Source: JBAXHO01 sp037138855
Lineage (GTDB): Bacteria; Patescibacteriota; Dojkabacteria; B142; OLB20
Assembly: GCA_037138855.1 (NCBI GenBank)
Contig: JBAXHO010000094.1
Location: 1-5,415, forward strand
Reading direction: 5' to 3'
DNA: 5,415 nucleotides
Position numbers and translations under genes: made by a program. The stretch's first letter is position 1. Every line of letters starts with the position of its first letter. This document shows positions 1 to 5,347 of this stretch, piece after piece. The notes beneath the pieces were generated by a model that did no database searches, was not told the DNA's origin, and saw only the letters and a program-made list of their open reading frames with translations.

Positions 1-18
1 AAATTTAAGCAGACGTTC

Positions 19-204
19 TTAGAAAATGATCTTAACAAACGGGGTACTTGACATAGAATGATCATAATCAAAGAGAATATCAATATCACTTTTGTCTGTA
101 TTAATATGCTTCGCTGTAGATCCAAATACAGCAGCAAAAGTAACCCCATTAGAGATGAAAATATTTTTTGTTTTATGTTGTATTTCGTTAATTATTTGAT
201 CCAT
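19..204 (-). CDS. MNT-type nucleotidyltransferase domain protein, apparently truncated
   Basis: The 61-residue product has the N-terminal half of a minimal nucleotidyltransferase (MNT, pol-beta superfamily) fold: an N-terminal helix, then a strand leading to G28-S29, then S39-D40-I41-D42-I43-L44. G-S and the D40/D42 pair are the nucleotide- and metal-binding core. Family proteins are usually about 95-110 residues, and the third carboxylate lies in a later strand (typically K-V-D-L-V). That part is missing, because a TAA stop follows F61. In the same frame past the stop, the last 18 bases read ERLLKF, which resembles the helix expected there, so a nonsense mutation is likely. MNT proteins often pair with HEPN toxins as antitoxins that AMPylate the toxin; any partner would lie beyond base 1. 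The ATG at 204 has only a weak GGA upstream. The gene lies 217 bases downstream of the ATPase gene on the same strand. Family assignment is fairly sure; function is doubtful. Confidence 0.72.
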   Translation of the reverse strand: MDQIINEIQHKTKNIFISNGVTFAAVFGSTAKHINTDKSDIDILFDYDHSMSSTPFVKIIF

Positions 205-210
205 ATCCAG

Positions 211-216
211 ATTTTA
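211..216 (-). promoter_or_regulatory. Possible extended -10 promoter of the MNT gene
   Basis: On the minus strand the sequence reads TGTTAAAAT, an extended -10 (TG, one base, then TAAAAT, 5 of 6 matches to TATAAT). It ends only six bases before the ATG at 204, so a transcript from it would be leaderless or nearly so. No convincing -35 hexamer is seen 16-19 bases upstream. The base composition is so AT-rich that chance is a serious alternative. Confidence 0.25.
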
Positions 217-262
217 ACATATTCTGAAAAGTTGTAGGTTGAAAATAATTTTTGTTTTGCAG

Positions 263-305
263 TTATTTCAAGTTCGAATCGAAAATTGGAAATTATTTGA
301 AATAA
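263..305. repeat. Inverted repeat, 9-base arms, 25-base spacer
   Basis: The arms are TTATTTCAA (263-271) and TTGAAATAA (297-305), exact reverse complements. The spacer holds a short near-palindrome around TTCGAATCGAA (273-283). The arms are almost all A/T and no T-run follows, so this could be a weak RNA hairpin in the ATPase-MNT intergenic transcript, a protein-binding dyad, or chance. Confidence 0.4.
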
Positions 306-421
306 AAGCTCAACATATATTGATAATGATGACAATGTAGTTGAATCATTTTTGTTTCAAATATAAATAATGACCCAAATTAGTTAATCCCATAAAGCAA
401 TCAATCAAGCTAGCGCGGTTT

Positions 422-1828
422 TTAAATAGCTTTATCTTTTTCTATCAAAATTACTTTCTCTTCTTTAGCTTTAGAGATCAATTCTTGAGAAAAGCCTCCT
501 TTAGCGACAAGGGCAAAGTGTTCTCTTCTCTTTGGTTTGCCCCATTTTACTTCATTTGATTTTGTTTTAAGGTCATTCAATACATTTATTCCTATTGGTT
601 TTGAATTCCATTTTGTTTCTACAAATAATATTGAATTTTCATCTTCATTGAGACCCACTAAGTCAATTTCTGTTTTCTTATCCCACCAGCGCCCCAATTT
701 GTTAAATGTAGGAAGTTTTTCCAATTTGATTACATTATTTATAAATTCAAAAGTAGCATCCTCATATGATTTTGCAATTAGCTGGACTAATACTTCATTA
801 TACTTTTTGAATAAAAGAGTATAATTCTCTGATTCAATAAAGCTTTTATTTGGGTACACAAAAGAGAAATAAAATCTTAAAAAATTGTCATTTAATGAAT
901 ATGCCCCCTTTTTGCTTTGCTCAGGGATATTATCTGTAACTGGAATTTCTCTTCTAACTAATCGGAGGTCGATAAGGGTTTTGATGTAAATTGAAAGTTT
1001 ATTGGCTAACATTCCGGTTTCATTCAAAATTTCAGAGTATTTGGTTCTACCAAGTCCAATGGCCTTAAGTATACTTAAATACGTTCTCGGTTCACTAAAT
1101 TCTTCAGCTAGTAATAGCTCTGGTTCAATTGAAAGAAAGGAACCCTTTTTTAAAAAACTAAAAATAATATTATCTTTAAATGATTTTTTAGAATCCATTT
1201 CTTTTAAATAAATTGGAATTCCTCCCACAAGCGAATAGAGAGGAAATACTTTATCAAATTCCGCATCCTGATAAAATAACTTAGATTGTTTAAATGAAAA
1301 TGGTTCTAATAAATATTGTCCTGTTCTCCTTCCATAGATTGGGGCATTATATTGCAAGGCATGTTTATACATCATGGAAATGCTTGATCCCATTAGGATC
1401 AACATCACTTTATGATTTTTTAATTTCTCATCCCATCCGTATTGAAAATATGAAGAAATTGCAGAATCTGATTCCACTAAATATGGAAATTCATCAAATA
1501 CAATTATTATTGGTTTATCTATATCTTTAGATTTGCTTGCAATGTATTCGAACAGCTGTCTCCAATTTTGAAATGAGTTCTTATTAATTATTAAATCATT
1601 AAAACCATTAGCAAACACTTCAGTTGCTGTTTGTAGTTGGTCTAGTGCAGAACCTTTTGATGCAAGAAAGTAAATATGAGATTTATCTTTAAAAAAATAT
1701 TTTATTAGTTCAGTTTTTCCTACTCTTCTTTTACCATAAATAATAAGGAATTGTGCAGTATTATTTGCTTTTTGATACATTTCATCCAAATATTGCAGTT
1801 CAATTTTTCTATTAATAAATTTATTCAT
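422..1828 (-). CDS. DUF234-type AAA/STAND-like ATPase with C-terminal PD-(D/E)xK-like nuclease domain
   Basis: The 468-residue protein matches the layout of the ATPase_2/DUF234 family, common in archaea and patchy in bacteria. Residues 1-210 form the P-loop ATPase: Walker A GKRRVGKT at 32-39, Walker B IIIVFDE at 107-113, a sensor-1-like LILMGSSISMM at 143-153, then APIYGRRTGQ at 162-171 with conserved arginines, and VGGIPIYL at 201-208. Residues 245-295 look like a winged helix. The C-terminal DUF234 region (about 310-468) has DNFLRFYFSFV at 314-324 and a restriction-endonuclease-like core: E387-I388-D389, then E404-T405-K406 on the next strand. These are the expected catalytic D/E and ExK residues, so it may cut DNA, though activity has not been shown for most of the family. 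Length is normal and intact. The ATG at 1828 fits the family start; no Shine-Dalgarno is seen, but a strong promoter lies 24 bases upstream. It is soluble, with no signal peptide. The lower GC than the glycan genes suggests acquisition by transfer. Confidence 0.92.
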   Translation of the reverse strand: MNKFINRKIELQYLDEMYQKANNTAQFLIIYGKRRVGKTELIKYFFKDKSHIYFLASKGSALDQLQTATEVFANGFNDLIINKNSFQNWRQLFEYIASKSKDIDKPIIIVFDEFPYLVESDSAISSYFQYGWDEKLKNHKVMLILMGSSISMMYKHALQYNAPIYGRRTGQYLLEPFSFKQSKLFYQDAEFDKVFPLYSLVGGIPIYLKEMDSKKSFKDNIIFSFLKKGSFLSIEPELLLAEEFSEPRTYLSILKAIGLGRTKYSEILNETGMLANKLSIYIKTLIDLRLVRREIPVTDNIPEQSKKGAYSLNDNFLRFYFSFVYPNKSFIESENYTLLFKKYNEVLVQLIAKSYEDATFEFINNVIKLEKLPTFNKLGRWWDKKTEIDLVGLNEDENSILFVETKWNSKPIGINVLNDLKTKSNEVKWGKPKRREHFALVAKGGFSQELISKAKEEKVILIEKDKAI

Positions 1829-1851
1829 TATTGTTACAAAAAACTACTTTA

Positions 1852-1881
1852 ATTATAGCAGAAAAATTATAATAATCTCAA
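1852..1881 (-). promoter_or_regulatory. Sigma70-type promoter of the ATPase gene
   Basis: On the minus strand, TTGAGA (1876-1881, 5 of 6 to the -35 consensus) is followed after 18 bases by TATAAT (1852-1857), a perfect -10. The bases TGC just before it (1858-1860) make an extended -10. The start point would fall near 1845, giving a leader of about 17 bases before the ATG at 1828, without a Shine-Dalgarno. This is the best promoter in the window and separates the ATPase unit from the glycan genes upstream. An AT-rich dyad at 1886-1901 abuts the -35 side. Confidence 0.72.
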
Positions 1882-1885
1882 TTAT

Positions 1886-1901
1886 GATAATAAGTATTAT
1901 C
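1886..1901. promoter_or_regulatory. AT-rich dyad next to the ATPase promoter, possible operator
   Basis: GATAATA (1886-1892) and TATTATC (1895-1901) are exact inverted copies separated by two bases. The dyad lies four bases upstream of the -35 hexamer, a usual place for an activator or repressor site. No regulator gene is in the window. Low-complexity A/T makes chance plausible. Confidence 0.35.
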
Positions 1902-1971
1902 TCCCGGAAATATTGCAGATTCTAACAAATTTACTAAAATATTAGGCAAATCTTGAATTCTAATTTTGATT

Positions 1972-2712
1972 CTACAGCAAATTAAATCTAATTATTTCCC
2001 CCACCGCTTTAAAACCATCACGAAAAGCTTTCATGTGTTTACCTTCTGCTACAGTACGGGGCTGATAACTGATTGGTGTAATTGCAAAATGCAGGTGTTT
2101 TTCATTTTGCAAGTAGCGTGATAATTTAGCAGTGATTTCAGGCTCAAAGCCAAAATTTGTTTGGGAAACGATTTGTGGCGCCAGAGTTCTAGCAATTTCA
2201 CCGGAAATTAGTTTATAACAAACTTCCATATCCGGAATATAAATTTTGAGACGAGGGTAGGTAAAAAGATTGGAAAATAAAGAGATCATTTTATTTCCCC
2301 AGTAGTTTTTCCAGTAAATAACTGTATTTTTTTTGCCAAAACGGTTGCCATAAACCACATCCAATTGTTGATCAAGGGCAAGTTGTAAGAGCAATGGAAT
2401 TTCTGAGGGGAAATATTCTAGATCAGCATCCTGAATAATTACAAAATCTCCCTTGGAGTGCATTATGCCATGTTTGACAGTTTGTGATTTTCCCAGATTT
2501 GCAGCATTCTTATAAAGACTGATTTCCGGATGAAGTTTGACTAGAGAATTGGCAATTGCTTCTGAATGATCTTTGGAACAATCATCAAGAATGATGATTT
2601 CTTTTTGATAATTTGCAGGAAGCTTAAGTATTAAAAGCTTATTGATAATTTCTGATAAAGTTTTGGCTTCGTTATAAACTGGAACAATGATGGAAAGAAG
2701 CTTATTTGTCAT
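1972..2712 (-). CDS. DPM1-like family 2 glycosyltransferase (polyprenyl-phosphate sugar synthase)
   Basis: This GT-A fold enzyme of 246 residues most likely transfers a sugar from a nucleotide donor to undecaprenyl or another polyprenyl phosphate at the cytoplasmic membrane face. The N-terminus LSIIVPVYNEAKTL (6-19) is the nucleotide-binding strand. DDCSKD (43-48) matches the usual DDGSTD, NLGKSQTVKHG (72-82) follows, and QDADLEY (94-100) holds the metal-binding DxD at 95-97. The C-terminal half has the DPM1-like signatures YGNRF, DMEVCYKLI, NFGFEPEITAKL, ISYQPRTVAEGKHMKAFRDG. There is no C-terminal membrane segment, so it is the short soluble type that works with a separate GtrA-like flippase, here the gene just upstream. 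The ATG at 2712 overlaps that gene by 11 bases, suggesting translational coupling. An in-frame TTG at 2757 would add 15 residues outside the family alignment and is disfavoured. It ends with TAG, with no clear terminator after it. The sugar is unknown. Confidence 0.93.
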   Translation of the reverse strand: MTNKLLSIIVPVYNEAKTLSEIINKLLILKLPANYQKEIIILDDCSKDHSEAIANSLVKLHPEISLYKNAANLGKSQTVKHGIMHSKGDFVIIQDADLEYFPSEIPLLLQLALDQQLDVVYGNRFGKKNTVIYWKNYWGNKMISLFSNLFTYPRLKIYIPDMEVCYKLISGEIARTLAPQIVSQTNFGFEPEITAKLSRYLQNEKHLHFAITPISYQPRTVAEGKHMKAFRDGFKAVGEIIRFNLL

Positions 2713-3151
2713 TTTTGAAAACCCAGGTTTTATAAAGAAAAAAATTCCAGCAGACAATTAGACCAATAATACCTGCTTTAGTAAGCAAGGCATTGAATCC
2801 GAGATGGCCGACAAGAATGATAAACAGGATGTTATTGACTAGATAATTAAAGAAAGCCAGGGTGAGATATTTCGAGATTTTATTTAATTTGGCGGCACTA
2901 CCAGCTTGAAATGTCCAATAATTAGTTAGAGAGAAATTATAAATTAATGTAATAAGTTCAGAAATTATATTAGCAGTAATTTTACTCTCGGAAAGATAAG
3001 TGATACAGAGTTGGTACAGTGCAAAATCAATAAAGGCAGATGAAAAACCGATGATTAAATAACGAATGAATTTATATTGAAAGACTGACAAAGGATGTTT
3101 GAGAGAATCAGTAAAGAATTTGATTGTGAAGATTTTTTTAATTTCATCCAT
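2702..3151 (-). CDS. GtrA-like membrane protein, probable lipid-linked sugar flippase subunit
   Basis: The 149-residue protein has four predicted membrane helices (about 29-51, 59-76, 95-115 and 122-141) after a basic N-terminal tail of about 27 residues. It shows the duplicated family signature: NFSLTNYWTF at 72-81 after helix 2 and NFFLYKTWVF at 136-145 after helix 4. GtrA-family proteins are thought to move polyprenyl-phosphate sugars from the cytoplasmic to the outer face of the membrane for serotype conversion, arabinogalactan or surface-glycan decoration. The direct overlap with a DPM1-like GT2 gene downstream is the classic partner arrangement and supports this role. The ATG at 3151 overlaps the end of the GT4 gene by 8 bases (ATGGATGA). 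No Shine-Dalgarno is visible, so coupling to upstream translation is likely. Length is normal for the family; the N-terminal tail is a little longer than the minimal form. Confidence 0.9.
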   Translation of the reverse strand: MDEIKKIFTIKFFTDSLKHPLSVFQYKFIRYLIIGFSSAFIDFALYQLCITYLSESKITANIISELITLIYNFSLTNYWTFQAGSAAKLNKISKYLTLAFFNYLVNNILFIILVGHLGFNALLTKAGIIGLIVCWNFFLYKTWVFKNDK

Positions 3152-4214
3152 TGATTGTTTGTAATAATTTTAAGGCTGATTTTTCCCAGGAGAAGCGTGC
3201 TTTCATGGTAGTGGCAGCAGAAACTTTTTTGTCTTGACTAAGTTTAATTTTTTCAGCGACAAGTTCTATCTTATCAGGATTAACAAATTCTGCAAAGCCT
3301 TTAAAACACTCCTGATAAATTGGAATATCAGAAATAATCACTGGTTTATTAAAACAAAGCGCTTCGAGAATCGGCATACCAAAACCTTCATAATAACTTA
3401 GATTGATATAGAGCGTAGCTGCTTGATAAATTGCTGATAATTCTTGATTAGGAACGTAACCTAGCAGTTTAATTTGATTAGAATTGATCTGTTCCTTGAG
3501 TAATTGCATAATACCTTGATTCTTCCAGCCTTTTTTGCCGACAATTATCAGCTCCAAATCATCGTGATATTTTTCCTGATAAAGTTTAAAGCTTTTTATG
3601 ATGCTTTCAAAATTTTTTCGGGGTTCTAAAGTAGATAATGCCAAGAGATAGCGTGGTGGTAAATTATATTTTTCTTTGACTACATCAAGATTTTTGGGCT
3701 TGTCATGATACCACTTATTGAGGGCGGGAAAGATGACAGTAATATCTTGACGTTTTTGTTTGGAAAATTCAATCAGTTCTTGTTTCACAGTTTCGGAGAC
3801 AGTAGCCACTTTCCAGGCTTTCGCTAGGACAAATTTAGTAGTAAATTTGTAAATCAAGGCAAATTTTTTTGAAAAAAATTGAGGATATTTGATTGGTGCT
3901 AAATCATGAATAAATTGGATAGTTTGAGGAAAAAATAGACTGAATAAATGATTAGAGGTAGATATCAGTACATCGATTTTGTGTTTTTTAGCATGTTCAC
4001 CGACTTGATACATCCAGATAACTCCTTTACCCGGCAAATTTCTAGATTTAATAACGATATTTGTGGTTTTATGCAGGAGATAGGGTTTAGTGGAATAAAT
4101 AAAAAACTGATGCAGTGGCGCTAATTCAGTCAGTTTAGAAATTAAGTTTATCGTATATTGTCCAATCCCGGCAGGAGCAGTTTCTACTGGGGTAAAGTCA
4201 ATTCCAATGCGCAT
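3144..4214 (-). CDS. GT4-family (GT-B fold) glycosyltransferase
   Basis: With the ATG at 4214 the product is 356 residues, a usual length for a GT4 (glycosyltransferase group 1) retaining enzyme acting at the cytoplasmic membrane face in glycan assembly. The N-terminal domain begins MRIGIDFTPVETAPAGIGQYT, with the glycine-rich acceptor-side loop at 15-20, and has FIHDLAPIKYP at 101-111. The linker is followed by LSTLEPRKN (193-201), IIVGKKGW (223-230), LGYVPNQELSAIYQAA (251-266) and YEGFGMPILEAL (275-286), whose E276 and E284 form the E-x7-E donor-binding motif. An in-frame TTG at 4271 would add 19 residues (including NPSYFLLIYL) across the palindrome; family alignment favours the ATG, although no Shine-Dalgarno precedes either. 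It lies 64 bases downstream of galE and its TGA overlaps the GtrA-like gene by 8 bases. The sugar is unknown; mannose- or galactose-type donors are possible. Confidence 0.9.
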   Translation of the reverse strand: MRIGIDFTPVETAPAGIGQYTINLISKLTELAPLHQFFIYSTKPYLLHKTTNIVIKSRNLPGKGVIWMYQVGEHAKKHKIDVLISTSNHLFSLFFPQTIQFIHDLAPIKYPQFFSKKFALIYKFTTKFVLAKAWKVATVSETVKQELIEFSKQKRQDITVIFPALNKWYHDKPKNLDVVKEKYNLPPRYLLALSTLEPRKNFESIIKSFKLYQEKYHDDLELIIVGKKGWKNQGIMQLLKEQINSNQIKLLGYVPNQELSAIYQAATLYINLSYYEGFGMPILEALCFNKPVIISDIPIYQECFKGFAEFVNPDKIELVAEKIKLSQDKKVSAATTMKARFSWEKSALKLLQTING

Positions 4215-4239
4215 TAAATATATTAGTAAAAAGTAGGAG

Positions 4240-4269
4240 GGGTTGCAGATCTGCAGCCCGTACTGCAAC
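4240..4269. repeat. GC-rich palindrome in the galE-GT4 gap, possible weak terminator or processing hairpin
   Basis: Bases 4240-4259 form a palindrome around TGCAGATCTGCA (4244-4255), with GGG/CCC outer pairs and one mismatch (4243 with 4256). A competing pairing is exact: GTTGCAG at 4242-4248 with CTGCAAC at 4263-4269. On the coding (minus) strand the stem is followed after seven bases by TTTTT, so it could be a leaky terminator that lowers expression of the three downstream genes relative to galE. The T-run is too distant for a textbook terminator. An RNA processing or stabilising hairpin is the alternative. Confidence 0.5.
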
Positions 4270-4278
4270 AAGTATCAA

Positions 4279-5268
4279 CTACTGATAATCAGCTTCCGGT
4301 CTTATTTGTTCATATTCCCAAGCACTTCTGATAATTTCTTCAAGAGCAAATTTAGCTTGCCAGCCAAGTTCTTCCTGGATTTTCGCCGGATCCGCAACCA
4401 AGATATCGGCATCACCACTACGACGGGCTACAATATTATAATTGATCTTTTGTCCGGTTACTTTTTCTGCGGTAGTAATAACTTGCTTTACACTCGTACC
4501 TATTCCTGTTCCGACATTATAAATTGCGAAATCTTTTTCCATTTTTAAGGCCGCTAGATGGGCATCTACCAGATCTTCAATATGCAGGAAATCTCTGAGA
4601 CATGTTCCGTCAGTTGTGGCGTAGTCGTTACCGTAGACTGTAAATTTAAATTCAGGTGAAAGTAGAGAACGGAGTAATCTTGGAATAAGGTGCGTTTCTG
4701 GTAAATGTTTTTCACCGACTAACCCGGCAATTGCACCGGCTGGGTTGAAATAGCGTAAGATTATTACTTGCAAACCGCGGAATTTGCTAAGACTTTCCAG
4801 GATTCGTTCTGTCAGTAGTTTTGATTCACCATAAGGACTTTCTGGTTTTAATTCGTCACTTTCTTTGAGTAATTCATTTTTTGGTTTATATACTGCAGCG
4901 GTAGATGAAAATACGATTTTAGCAATATTTTTTTCTAATAATACTTTAAAAAGATTAAGACTTCCCATTGTATTATTCTCAAAAAATTGTTCCGGTTCAG
5001 ATGCCGATCTGCCAACTTCGATATAGGCTGCAAAGTGAATTACTGTATCAAATGTCAATGCTGCCAATTTTTGAGATAATTCTGTAAAATTGCGTAGGTC
5101 AGCTTGAATAAAGGTAAATTCACCAGCGACAGTTCTTAAAGTATCTAATGTTGCTTGTTGACCTTTTTCCAGATTATCCAGAATCGTTACTGTATGACCA
5201 GCTTTGATTAATTTATAAGCAGTATGTGAGCCGATATATCCCGCTCCACCAGTGATGAGAATTTTCAT
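4279..5268 (-). CDS. galE: UDP-glucose 4-epimerase (GalE)
   Basis: GalE interconverts UDP-glucose and UDP-galactose in the cytoplasm (in some homologues also UDP-GlcNAc and UDP-GalNAc), with tightly bound NAD. The 329-residue protein is a complete extended SDR: the Rossmann motif GGAGYIGS at 7-14, D31-N32 binding the NAD ribose, FAAYIEVGRS at 79-88, SSTAAVY at 121-127 with the catalytic Ser/Thr, Y146 and K150 of the YxxxK site (YGESK), RYFNPAGA at 172-179, LRDFLHIEDL at 224-233, and NVGTG at 251-255. The C-terminal RRSGDADIL places Leu290 where E. coli has Tyr299 and human GALE has Cys307, the residue governing access of N-acetylated sugars, so dual specificity is plausible. The ATG at 5268 fits the family start exactly; no Shine-Dalgarno is seen. 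It is first in the glycan cluster and probably supplies UDP-galactose or UDP-GalNAc to it. Confidence 0.96.
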   Translation of the reverse strand: MKILITGGAGYIGSHTAYKLIKAGHTVTILDNLEKGQQATLDTLRTVAGEFTFIQADLRNFTELSQKLAALTFDTVIHFAAYIEVGRSASEPEQFFENNTMGSLNLFKVLLEKNIAKIVFSSTAAVYKPKNELLKESDELKPESPYGESKLLTERILESLSKFRGLQVIILRYFNPAGAIAGLVGEKHLPETHLIPRLLRSLLSPEFKFTVYGNDYATTDGTCLRDFLHIEDLVDAHLAALKMEKDFAIYNVGTGIGTSVKQVITTAEKVTGQKINYNIVARRSGDADILVADPAKIQEELGWQAKFALEEIIRSAWEYEQIRPEADYQ

Positions 5269-5294
5269 ATCAAAAATATTAAACGATACTTAAT

Positions 5295-5324
5295 ATCTTA
5301 AGCTGAATCGGGAAGTAATGGCAA
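5295..5324 (-). promoter_or_regulatory. Candidate promoter of the galE cluster
   Basis: On the minus strand TTGCCA (5319-5324, 5 of 6 to TTGACA) is followed after 18 bases by TAAGAT (5295-5300, 4 of 6 to TATAAT). A start near 5288 would give a leader of about 20 bases before the galE ATG. The -10 is poor, and an upstream promoter outside the window could instead drive the cluster. Confidence 0.3.
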
Positions 5325-5347
5325 GGGGAACTCTTCTCCAATGGCAA
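5317..5347. repeat. 8-base direct repeat flanking a 15-base imperfect palindrome
   Basis: AATGGCAA occurs at 5317-5324 and again at 5340-5347. The 15 bases between them (GGGGAACTCTTCTCC, 5325-5339) form an imperfect palindrome: six-base arms with one mismatch (a G-U pair in plus-strand RNA) and a CTC centre. The two repeats abut the palindrome with no gap. This could be a footprint left by an excised transposable element, a regulator-binding array, or chance. Confidence 0.45.

Larger units (their letters stand above)
205..421. other. Non-coding gap between the ATPase and MNT genes
   Basis: This AT-rich stretch of 217 bases holds no supportable gene. It contains a perfect 9-base inverted repeat (TTATTTCAA at 263-271, TTGAAATAA at 297-305) with a 25-base spacer, and a weak 6-base inverted repeat (407-412 with 427-432) straddling the ATPase stop codon. 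Neither is followed by a T-run on either strand, so no intrinsic terminator can be called. A minus-strand frame offset from the end of the ATPase gene stays open for about 25 codons past the ATPase stop, but has no family resemblance. Confidence 0.6.

Noticed and set aside
262..285. GTTCGAATC resembling a tRNA T-loop
   Set aside because: The flanking bases do not form a five-base T-stem, and no anticodon arm, D-arm or acceptor stem can be placed around it on either strand.
205..421. Intrinsic terminator after the ATPase gene
   Set aside because: The inverted repeats found are A/T-only or have long loops, and no T-run follows on the minus strand.
346..432. Frame-shifted continuation of the ATPase C-terminus for about 25 codons past its stop
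   Set aside because: The ATPase already ends at a normal family length and the extension has no recognisable motif, so an open frame in A/T-rich DNA is the simpler explanation.
537..824. Plus-strand open frame antisense to the ATPase gene (and similar ones at 1002-1211 and 1294-1530)
   Set aside because: The translations are low-complexity, have no motifs, and mirror well-supported conserved minus-strand coding sequence.
3144..3151. TGA at the end of the GT4 gene as a possible recoded codon
   Set aside because: The GT4 protein is complete at this point, the TGA lies in a normal ATGGATGA overlap with the next gene, and no gene here contains an internal TGA needing readthrough.
4247..4256. 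Adjacent AGATCT and CTGCAG sites that look like a cloning linker
   Set aside because: They are explained by the natural palindrome and its repeated TGCAG words; no vector sequence adjoins them.
4234..4548. AGGAGG-like sequence followed by a plus-strand open frame starting TTG at 4243
   Set aside because: Spacing from the motif to the TTG is only two bases, the purine run is part of the palindrome, and the frame lies antisense to the conserved end of galE.
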